The notes beneath the pieces were generated by a model. That model was not told where the DNA came from and searched no databases. It saw only the letters and a list, made by a program, of their open reading frames with translations. A stretch of DNA of 64,000 nucleotides, taken from assembly GCF_021155765.1 (NCBI RefSeq), contig NC_060118.1:7068001-7132000 (forward strand), given 5' to 3'. Each line of letters opens with the position of its first letter. The stretch's first letter is position 1. Below, piece by piece: positions 49,601 to 61,600 of this stretch. Both the position numbers and the translations under genes were made by a program. Origin of the DNA: Diprion similis. Lineage: Eukaryota; Arthropoda; Insecta; Hymenoptera; Diprionidae.

Positions 49601-52600
49601 CTTCTAAATAATACTACTTCCGGTCTCTGTAACACTAGATACATACATAGCTGATATTAGATTTTTTGGGTTGACTATTAAAATCGTTTCATGATATTCC
49701 AAATTGTCCAATTTTTGTCAATTTTAATAACCACTATTTCTCACAATATATATTTACAGACAAAAATTTCACAAGTTTAAATAATGACTTGATACACGCA
49801 TTGCAATTACATTGTGAAGACCAAGGCTGATGTTAACAACGTTTGCATTATGCAGAAACATGGTGGAAAAAGTAGTTGTTGCACAATTTTAGAACGATTT
49901 TCTACTAATTTCAACCTCGTGATGAATAAGAGTATGAAAACAACGGGAAAAATTAAACCACTCAATGGACTCGCGATGAATGTTCACCGCATTGCGACGT
50001 ACCCACAAGTGTAGTCGTATACTACTCGTAATCCTACAACCCGAGTAGGGCAATTATTTTTCACATTACATAATTACTTGATTACATACATGTGTATAAA
50101 TGAGACCCAAAGAGGAAGAGAGAATGAGAATGAGGATGAGGATGAGGTCACGGGCGTGCCGAAATTGATATCGATGCTGGAGTAGTAGCGTCCGTGGCAG
50201 CAGACCACCATGGCTAATGGAATTTTCGTGTAATGTGCCTGTTGAGAGATATGATTTGGCGTTTCGTTTAAAACGATGAATTCAGATCTCATATCACCAG
50301 GGCTGCTGCTGCTGCTGCTGCTGCTGCTGACGCCTACTTTATACAGCTGCTCTCACGTTTTCGGCAAGCTATATAGAATATGCCTATAATGAACGAGAGA
50401 CGCGACGAGGCCGAGTGTTCAGGCATAATATTACAAATCATCGAGATTAAGCGCAACGATTTGTATATACCGAACGGGAAATGGTTGGTGTATATCAAAC
50501 TTTTTTTTCCTTTTTTTTTTTCAACAGAACGATGCTCGAGTGAAGCAATACGAAATCGGATAATCAATGAGTATTTCTCTACGGTTCATTCCAAATCGTT
50601 GCAGAATAAATCTACCTCCATTTATTATATTTTCTTTTAACCGATGGGCTTTTCATTACATGGTTTAATTCTTCAAGTTAATTGCATTTTCGTACTTGTT
50701 CTCATTTTTAAATGTCCATCATTTTTCTTAGTATCATAATGATGTCAGTGAAGAAAGAGAAGACATTGGCAATGATTGAGGTACCAAGAAAAGTGACGGG
50801 TTAGCGTAGTTTACTCATTATTATCATTTCGTTTGGACCACTCAACCGAGTGCAAGTTCTTTGGCATTTGGATTTCTAAGTTTGATGCGGAGTATACTTC
50901 ATTCATTGGATCATGTTTTGTGATATCGTTCATCACTTGTAAGGTAACTCCAGAAGTGAAAGGATACCATCTGACTAAGTTTGAAGCTTTACAAACTGGA
51001 AACGATTCTCTCAAAGGTTCGCCACAGAAAGTAGCGATAATTTACCTCGTGCGAACCCAAGACTCTCAGTAAAAACAAACTGACTGAAGTTCTTTTTCTT
51101 CTTCTTCTTCTTTCTGTAGTATAGTAAATGTAAGAATAATGGAACGACCCTGTAAGTATCCAAGAGATAAAAATGGCGAGGAAAAGAAAAGAGAAGTACC
51201 GAAACTTGACCCATCTCCAAGGAGGAGGAGGAGGAGGAGGAGGAGAAGGAGGCGAAGAGCGTGAATTAAGAGAGACACAGCGAGTGACCGATCCAGAGGA
51301 AGAAAACAACTTGTCACCGAAGCTAGAAATGGGACCGCGCATCATATACACAATATACGGAAGTGGAAAAAAGAGCCGTAGAAGAGAAGAAGAAGAAGAA
51401 GAAGAAGAAGAAGAAGAAGAAGAAGGAGGAGGAGGAGGGATTGCGAGGAGTATAGGAAAACGGAGAGCTGCTGCTGTTTGCTGCTTACACAGTGATGGGG
51501 AAACTTTAAATGGCACAGTGCTAGAAAGCTCAAAGCAAGTGGCTCTGCTGGTGGAGAGAAAGGGGCGGAAGACTGACAGAGAAAGAGAAAAGAGAGAGAG
51601 GAGAGGAGAAGGAAGGCTGACTGACTGACTGACTGACTGACTGACTGGTTTGGTGAGTGTATCCTTGTACGTTTTTAGCGTGTGTGAGAAGGAGCAGCAG
51701 CAGCAGCAGCGTCGCGACGCCACGTCGCGTTTCAGCCCTCCTTCCTCATGCTCTCGAGCTTCTGGCTCTTTGGCCCCCTTCACTTATCTCTGTACCTACT
51801 TCTCGCGTGTGCGCATCATGCATGTGTGCACGTCGTACGTGCTTCCTTCCCTTCCTGCGAAGCACCGTCGTTACAGCAGAGTTGAAAGACCCGGTACGTT
51901 GTTCACACAGGGATGAGATGGGATCAATGTCTAATGAATCACGTTTGCGGAAACCATTCAGAACCCTGTTTATGGATGGGAGCATGCCCGCTGCCCTAGG
52001 TCTGAAGGATTTCATTACTCCAAGACAGTCAATGAATTTGAAACGTTTTTAGTATCGTCGTCAAACGAGTTCACCTGACTTTCAATCATTTCAGGTTATG
52101 TACTGTAACTCATCGACCTAAAATCAATTCAGATGACTCTTTTTACCCTCAAAAGCGACCGATTTTTGTTAGGATTCAAAATACTATTGAGAGAATACAA
52201 GATGGAGACCATAAAACGGACGATGGTGCTTTGCGAGACGAAGAAACATGTCGCCGAGACTCGTTTTGGGTATCGGTAACCGATATAAGCTCACTTAGGG
52301 TAAAAGCCCGTTGGGATTTCCCTGAGGTAGGTTCTCATAGCAGGAGACGACATTTCCCTTGGGTAAACGCTGAGCGGAGACGTGGAAGGGAAAAAGTGCT
52401 ACTTACTATTCATCAGAAAGAGTTGTAAGTTTTTCAATTATAGCGACCCTCAAAGTGCAAGTATAAGGTTATCTGCAATCAAGTCACGCCGAATTCGCAC
52501 AGCTTTTACACTAATTGTAAGAATTTTTGAGGGGTTACGCCGAGAAATTGACTGCTTTGCAAAACTTGCTCATCTTCGGCTAACATCCAAATCGTATCAT

Positions 52601-55600
52601 TAACCCCCTCCCCCCCCCCCCCCTCCCCCCTCCTCATGCAATATTTTTTTACGGCATGGCCATTGAAAAGCAAAACGAAGAGTGAGGTTATGTCGCGATC
52701 TGTTCGACGAAGCTACTTTATTCGGCAGTTTGGGATGCGCACTTCGAACTGCGCATCAAAACTGCGGAATAAAGACTTTATTCTGCAACTTTGTTCGCTG
52801 CCGTATAAAGCATCACTTTACGGAACGAAAACTGCCGCAAAAAATGGACTTTTCAATGCTCATGCCGTAAAAAAAATTGTTTTAGAATGCATTACGCCGG
52901 TCAATTTTAACCCCACATCTTTTACAACGAAATCGGAGAGTGGAAATCTAGTGGAAAATTGTGACTTACCTCAGCGGGCGGTTTTCCGGCGACGCTAACG
53001 CACTCCAAGGTCAGTTCCCGATCCTCGGTCGTCACGAGAAAGTCCCCTTGAGTAATTTTCGGCTTTTGGGGTGGCACGAGGACGGTGAGGTATGCGAATT
53101 TCGATCTCAGACCCGGCTGACCGTCGTTCGTTGGCGATGCTTGGCACTGATACTTTCCGTCGTCCTCTAACTCCACCGGGTGTATACGCAACGAAAAGTC
53201 ACCTGAAATTTGAAAATTTGCCAGGAATTTAAAACTCGTCTAGACCTTCAAGCGTTACATGCGAGGATATTCTTTCTTTCACAATTCAGTTGTAAAAAAA
53301 TAAAGGTTTAGACGAACCAAAGTTTAATGAGTTGAATATTATTTGAAAAAATTTCTTCGGAAAATTACGACAAAATTTATACACCGCAAATTTTATCAAA
53401 GAAAATTGAGTCGTTGATAACTTTCGAAACATCACGTCATATTGTTCCATTTTTCGCATACCAAAAGCATATGTGTGGTCAATTTCGATGGATGCGGACT
53501 CATTTTCTTTGCGATTGGATTCACTATAAGTTGTCTGAATTGAGTCTTCAATAGGGTTGGTATTATTTTTAATAAAAGTAGTTTATTTACAGTGTTATTT
53601 GTGAAAAATAAAAGAGCTAAGGGAAAAAATTCAGTCAAGATCATTTGCAAAGAAATCCTTGACGATCGAAATATTCTATGATTTACATTCCTTTTCTGAG
53701 TTGTTGAAACATCGTTTCAATATTAACTGCAACTCGATTCGTTTTAGTGATAAAAATTGGAACCTTTGTTCCATCGTTTTCTTTTCGTTTCGGTAATACC
53801 TTAGTTTGTGAGATGCGTGAAATTTGAGAGTCTAAAACGTTAGACATGCGATGCGAATGTTTGTACCACGAGCAATTCCAGTTTAAAAAAATTTCGCTTG
53901 TGTTTCCATTTCTGGAAACTTTTCTCAGGCCGGTTTTATTTTTCTTCAAATTTTACGAGTCAGAAACTAATCCTAAGTAGATCGGTTATATATGGGTAAA
54001 ATCCTACAGGCGACGAAGTGTTTGGCGGGTGTTAGCACCTGTTAAAAGTTTACGGGGTGAATTTGAAGGGTGGGCGATCAATTCTGCCCCGACGGTTTTC
54101 GCCAGTTACTGCAGTTCTTTTCCCGAGTTTCAATAGTTCCAAGTTTCTGCAACGTTCAAAAGTTCGCTTGTTCCTTCTTCTTCTTCTTCTTCGTCTTTTT
54201 CCACTTTTTTTCTTTCTCCATTTCGAGGTTTTACGTTGAGGTTTTCCGTGCACACATACAAGACCAAATAATTCTGCACAACAAGTTTTGTGCGGGCGCC
54301 CGTCTCCAAGTGCGAAGAGGGTTTAGAGTATATGCATACAGATGTAAACACCTAAAAGTTCAACACCTAAAAGTTTTTCAGTTTTTCTCGCAAACCTGTC
54401 AATTGTCCCCGAGAAAATTCTAACCTGAAAACTGGGTTGTGGATTTTTCCCCGTGTTAGAAAATTTTCACCGCTGAAAATGTCTCATGATTAGTATGCCT
54501 GCACTAAATGTAAACTGAATTACATTCCGTGTTTTTCGACAACTAATCAGGATTTTTAGCCGTCAAGGAATTTGGGAAAACGAAGAATTATCAGCAGACT
54601 TCCATGCGTCCGGAAAAACCGGGAAATGTTAGAGAATTCCGAACTAGAATACGACTTTTTGAAATGTAGAAAATTACTATATGTGAGACAATTCATGGGG
54701 TTAGTGTGAAAAGGTTATGGTTGATGAAAAATATGGTTTTTCGAGAAATTTCAAGAATCATCAAAATGATTTTCAACACTTTAGTTTTTTAAAATTGGAG
54801 TATTTATTGATAAGCTTGTCAATTGAATTTGAGGAAAATTGTACTGAAGGTGAAATTGGACTGTTTCTACTTATGATGGAGAATCCCGATGAATAATTTT
54901 CAACAAATATATGCATGAAAAAATTGAGTTTGTTAGTAAAGTTAGGTTAGAACGAGTCCTAGAAAAATGTTTATTTTCGTCTGAAAAGCCGGGAAATGTC
55001 AAGGGAATCAGGACATCCTGTTATCCGATCAATCATATATATGCATATTGCAATTAACCGTCCAAAGGATGCGTAATCCATACACTAATAAATAAATAAA
55101 ATAAAAAAAAAAGGGTTTGAACATATCTCCTGTGAGTTATCGAGTCGACACGAGTGTTTGAGATAAGATATTTGAAGAATATTTGAATCGAGAACTTTAG
55201 CTCCACCATTTTCTACTTTGCTTTTAAACGGCCAATTTCCATCTCTGCATTTACGTCTATCTAATGCGGCGTGGCTTTACATTTCGCATATTGCGTACGG
55301 CTCTATAAAATGAGAAAGGCGAAGGTATATATCCTCGAATAAATAGAACGAGGGTAAACGGTCCATAGCCACCTTTGAAACGCATTTACGTTACACTGAT
55401 ATTTTTCCGTTTTTCACAACGTCGATCTCACTATAAAAAAAGAGAAAACTGTATCGAGAATATGTCCCTAGTTCTCGATATTCTACATCTATTGAGACAT
55501 GGAACTAGAACTTGTCTACAATCGTTGGTTAGTAGACGAGTCGATGCAGATACAGATAAATCACTTGTTGCTAATTTTTTTTCCTTTCATCGATAAATCG

Positions 55601-58600
55601 CGTCATCGAATAAATTCATGATAATTAATGGTTGAAGGTGTTGATTGAAAATAGTATTAACTGGGATCGTTATACATATACGCAATAACAAGACACCTTT
55701 GCAGTTGTTACATCCGCCGTTAAACAGGCCACATTATAGTTTCTTGTATACTCCAAGTATTTTGCCTCTGCTTGGTTTCACACAGTTGAACTGCATACAT
55801 GCATGCGGTAAAATATAGTTTTGTGTTCGGTAAAGTTTTCGCGCATTAGTTCCCACGCAATTGGAACCGGCGGCAGTTGTGCAACTAGCGTTTTACAATT
55901 CTGTCCTACACTGTATACATGCAGAACTCAACACTCGACACTCTGTTTGTCATTACTCGCAGTAGAACGTAAAAGGAATCCATGCACGTTTGTAATTTTC
56001 GTATAATCCATGTAGGTACTGTATAGTACCAGGTTCTATATAAGATGTACTCTTTGGTGATGAAAAATTCGATCAATGCTGTAGAGAAACAGAGAGAGAG
56101 AGAGAGAGATAGATAGATGTACATATATAAAGAGAGATGAAATTTGGCATAAATTTTTGCGAGAGCAAAAATAAGAAATGTTAAAAATGAATAGACGGAT
56201 GAAATTATTCTAAAAGCGTGTGAATATTCTTTGCACGTACTTATATGTATACCTACATAGGTATGTATGTATATACTTGTGGGAATTTCTGTGTAGTCGT
56301 AGATCTCAAAGCGGGTTTCCTGCACTTTAGGGGAGTTTGCACGCCTTTGCATGCCATGCCGCTGCATGCTGCACCTCTCTCGCAAATTTTACCCTGACCT
56401 CCTTTCGCACCCTGTGTGACAGTATCATAAGGAACCTGCATGAACGCTCAGCACCCAGTCAGCCTCCTTTCTCCGGAAGCCTGCGCTCCCGTAGTGCACT
56501 TGTCGTTCCTTGTTGGCAGTCGTGGAATAAATAAATTTAAGGCGCGATTTGTAGCGTAGAAACATATGAGATCAGTAAAGTTCCTTCGTTTATTCGTCTC
56601 AATTGGGACACAATTGGCTGATTTTACATGTCGTATCTTTGAGTATAAGTTTCAATTCATTTCAAGTTTCTCGATGTTTCACGTGAAATCACTCGAAGTC
56701 ACTTAAAGTCTCTAGACATACGATGTCTGAAGTCACATTTCCGGCCATTCGCTCAGTTTCACAATTAAAAATCCCTAGATTGAGACAGTTTCCAATGCAC
56801 GAAGCTTGAAAGAGTTCATACTTATGAAAGACCACTAATGCTAGAAACTCATCTTTCCTTCCCACGTTCTCGTCTCTACTTCCTGTTGGATCTCAGCCAG
56901 TACTTGGCAATTTTTTAACCATTCGAGTGGAGAAAAAACGTCTGTGCAAACCTGGCTATCTTTTATAGCAAGAAAGTGTCTCTCAATTGTCCGGAGGGCA
57001 GACTAAAGTAGGTTCCTTTCCGGAAAATGAACACTCGAGAGACTTTGAGTATGATCTAACAACCACAGCTTAACCGACTGAGGTAATTCATGATATGGTG
57101 TTGAAAAATGCCGATACAGTAGTAATGTGAGTTCCTTATTTTGCAATAACGGTACATACTCATCTGCTGAATCAAGTTTTCGGTTCACTTCCTATGATGG
57201 ATTCGATAATTCGTGGTCGATTTAAATAATCGCCGAGCAGATTTTCTGGGTTAGATAATTTGTAGGGAAGTGTGGATGGATCGATGGATGGCCGGTTCAT
57301 TAGTTATTTCAAGCACTATCACACCGCGGTCTACACGTTCAAAATAATGTGATGAAATTGATTTGTAAGTGCGATAGAAGATTACGGTGATACGGACGAT
57401 CATGGCCGAGCATTTCCGACGCGTCGCATACACAGGTATCCATGCATAATTCAAAGCTTGTAACAACGAATGTAATACGCGAAGTTGGAGCGCAGACTTT
57501 ACAGCACTTTGCATGGTGGTGCACATCAACGATATTTATCACGACGATCATGAACAGCAAGCGAGCTACCGGTGGTGATCGTGGAGATTGCGGAAGCGCC
57601 ACGGAAGTCCAAAAGTAATTGCAAGTGGTGGAAAATGTCTCCGGAGTTCAAAGTGAACGAGAACGCACCGTTGACACGGTACCCTAAGAAACGATTGGAA
57701 GACACGCTGACCTCGTACCTTCCATTTCTTGGCATGTACCTGCTGTGAAAACGTATCAGGATACAAAGGCCAGTTTCAGGTGTCTTGTGTTGCTGTTCAC
57801 ACCCGCCAACTACTACCGAATGGATCTGCTGATCATCTGATTAAACGGCGACGACGACGCCATGGCAAATTGCTACTACCAGACACTTGGGTGAACGTTG
57901 AGTTGGATTATTGGGGAAGCTTCGTTCCATCGTGTTGTTAGTTCGTTTTCTCCTTCCATTTGCTGCGTGCCTAGGTACTGTTCTTTCTTTTTATCTTCTC
58001 CTCTGATGTGTTCCGAAAGAGTGCATCAAAGTTGAGGAAATTTTTCCGATTCTCTATCACACTTAACGATCAGTCACCGTGTAATCGCCTCAATTACTGG
58101 GGATATGAAGAAAAGTTTTAACTTGATGAAACGCGTCAAAGTTTCACGATCATTGACGATTGATGGTGGTCGTTGCTTATGGATACGATTTCAATCATTA
58201 ATGTCTTCGTGCGAAATTGAACAAAAAATGATTTTACTACACGTAGATGGTCTCGTTATGCAATATCTTTGCAGGACAAAGGTTAACCTGACCATTCCAA
58301 ATTCTGCAGTGAAAAATAAATGTTATAAAATCATGGATTGCATAATTGATGAACATGGTTGAAGAAGAGTTTCTAGTTCAATAAGAACGTGCGTGCCGGT
58401 GCGCAATTGAGCGTATAGAATAAAAAAACAGATTGAGATAATACCGAACGGGATGATAAATGATTGAGGATTTATAATTGATGAAGGGTGACTCTGCAGG
58501 GGAATTACGTTGTATAAATAGTTGATATTTCGCAAGCAGCCCGGCGCGACGGAAGGAGACACAACGCGGCGTGGCGTGGCGACACCCGCAGGCAGGTATG

Positions 58601-61600
58601 AGGTAAGATATATCGCCATCTTGGCACGTAACGGTGGTAAGGTTAAGGTGCCGGTATAACAAAGCAGTAACCGAGCACCAAGGGAGTTGTATTGATTTAT
58701 GGATGAAACCATTAAGCATTGAAGCGTGCGCCAAATGTTTCAGAACTAATTTAAACTTCGGTGTGCAATTCCGGGACGACGTCGGCTTAAAGTAGCAAGC
58801 TTTCGCCGATCCCTCGGCCTCTCTCTACCTCCCTTGTATACTTACTAACCTCAAACGGCATGAGGAACCACGATGTATTTCCACAGTTAAGAATTACCCT
58901 CGTGCACCAAGTTTCCTTCAGTTCACCTTCATGTGAAATGAATAAAAGTAACCACGGTATAACATATGACGCAAAAGTTTTTCGATTGTTCGGGGTTTGA
59001 ATCATTAGGCAAAATACTAATAGGCCGTTAAGGTGCTTATAAAGAAGCTTTTTACACCTCGAAAACGCGGGGAAGCAAAACTCCAATACCGCTCAAGCGA
59101 TCAGAGTGAAACTTGGGCAATTAATGCCTTATTTTGGCAAAAAGTGGAGCGTCTTTTTAGTTTTTCGAAATTCCTTCATGTGTAACAAATGTCGCCAAAA
59201 TGAGATTTCGGTGTACTTCGTAATCGAAAACCAGATCAGCTGCCATTTCGTCATTTTACCATCAAATCTCATGGGACTGGGCTCAAAATGTGTGTTTTAT
59301 CACCACCGAGTGGAATCATACCGGATAGGTCGATCCATTCAGTGCAACTGTGAAAATTTGGCCAATTTCTGTGACTGGTAACCAATCTGTAAATTTTTTT
59401 TCCAAATTTTGAAAAAGTAAAAAGACGCTCCACTTTTTCCAAAATAAGGCATTCACTGCCCAAGTTTAACTCTGATCGCTTGAGCGGTATAGGAGTTTTG
59501 CATCCCCGCGTTTTCGAGGTGTACAACGGGTCAAGCACCTTAATCCAAATCATGGTAGTAGTGGAAGACCGTCGAAGGTATGTCATTTCTTGGAGATATA
59601 ACGTGTGGTGTCATGCGAATGATGTTTTATCGCTCGATCGCGGTGCTTTACAGGCCAGTTATACTGAGCTGTTTTCTTCGGACAAGTGAACGACGAGCGA
59701 TTAGGGATATTTTTATTATCAAGCGTCGGGGTCAAGTATGGTATAAACGTGAAACTGCCGGACCCAGCTAGCCAAGCAGTCGGCGTCATCCTCTCAGTGT
59801 GGTAGAATGGCTGGCCTCTGTCCCGGGGTGTAATTCGGTGGTCGCTACATCGCGCAGGGCCAAGGGGGTCGAATAAAATCAATTGGCCCCTCGGAATTCG
59901 TCGACGCACCCTGCGTGCAGAAGGTAGAAGAAAGAAGAACAGTGAGGATGGAGAGCGGTAAAAGAAAGAGAGGCACGATCTGCAGGGGAGAGAGATAAAA
60001 TGAGTCGGAGAAACCACTTCGATACGTACAAATTGATTGATACGTTTCCGTCCCGGCTGCTCGCTTATCCCTCTTATACCTCGAAGCTTCCACCAACCCC
60101 TCCAAAGGGACTTCCTTTAGTCCTCTTCGTCGTTGTTTCCGTCTGTCGATAGTTTTATCCTCGCGTGTAACAAGTCCGAGTGAAGATAATAGACGCGAAA
60201 TGACAGTGACAAGTGGTGTTAAGTCGAAGATCTTTCGATACCCGCATGTGGCCAATTTCCCACCAATTACCAGCCCAATATACTCCAACGCTGAAAATGG
60301 ACTTCGCTGTAAGTTGTACACTGTGTTCTACATTTCAAACCATCAAAACCCCCGAAAGTTAGTTTAGTTCAGACCAAGTATATGAATTGTTTGACTTTTT
60401 GTTCGGGCGTTAACTCGATCCTTGACGAATTGAATTGTTTGCAGAATCGTACATGCTGACGGAATTTTGGAAACAAATTATATGCTTACTCGACATAACT
60501 AGTTAAGCTTCATTTTCCGATTCAATAAACTGAGCCTCGCCTCGGTCTAATCTGTCTGAATACAAAGGGAAAAGCAGTAAAGAAAAGGACCAATTTGGGA
60601 CTAATCTCAAGGATGTTACGAACTAGTCGATGAGATCAGAGGAAGAGCACTGTGCCAGCTATACCGCAAATCCAACTAAGCCCACCGTGATGTTACTACG
60701 ACCAGGATTGAGGGTTCTTCCTTCCTTCCTTCCTTCCTTCCTCCCCGTGCGTGCGTGTGCGTCTCGTTTAAGTACTAAACCATCGATGCCATAAAGACAC
60801 CCAATATCTTAGTGAGGAGAAGCGAGTGAGCTCGAACGATGTCGAAAGTAGATTTTGGGTGAGAGCGTCGATATCGATTGACTTCGCGGTTCATGGGCTC
60901 ATTCGATAAACAATGCAGCACTCCGCGCGACTATATATCCCGAAGGGATTAATCGACGGATATCAGGGCATTTTCTCTGGCCATGCTAATTCAGCGTACT
61001 CTATGACCGTTAAAATTCTTAGTTTAGAAGGTAGAAATTATTATATTCAAAGTTTACGATGATTGGAAAAACCAGGAAATCACTAACCAGTGCTCGCATT
61101 AAAGAGGATGACGAAATGGATCATTGAATAGTCGCTTATTGGGAGTTTATTTGGAGAGAATCCCGAGGGACTGGATCATTTTCCCGATTATTACACGAAG
61201 AAGATTCAGTGATCGAGTTGATTGAGGGATGACTCGGAAGTTGCTTAGCCGAGCGCCGACTCATAGGTTGCTCTTGTTCAGTGTGAACAGTTATTAGAGG
61301 GGTCGGCACGTGAGGATTCTTCACAAGGGCTGGTTTGCTGGCTGCCTGGCACCCCTCTGCCGTTGCCGTTTATGAGCTTTCAACCCTGCTGGCAGCTAGC
61401 TAGCTCACTCCAGAGAACAAACCCGCAGTTATTATGGAGTGATTTCTACGGCACCACCGCGCACGTCAGCCCCGCGAGGAGCACAAAGCCGGAAAGAATC
61501 AGAAGTATTGAATGCCTGTGCGTGCAGCTGACAGGCCGGTAGTAGAATTTCCATCTCACAATCAGCTTCAGCAGTGGCTACTAGTACTCAACTAAAATCT

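Larger units (their letters stand above)
38188..52969 (-). other. kirre intron 3 (14.8 kb)
   Basis: The largest intron of the gene, between the two halves of Ig2. It holds microsatellites, C and G homopolymers, fold-back elements and a diverged tandem repeat, which are listed separately. No nested gene was recognised on either strand; the longer open frames lie in simple repeats. Confidence 0.8.

Noticed and set aside
50989..51783. 264-codon minus-strand open frame
   Set aside because: It consists of translated GGA/GAA/GA and TGAC repeats in a kirre intron.
59583..60321. Open frames of 144-158 codons on the minus strand in intron 2
   Set aside because: No domain, low-complexity serine and arginine content, and no coding-like splice sites.
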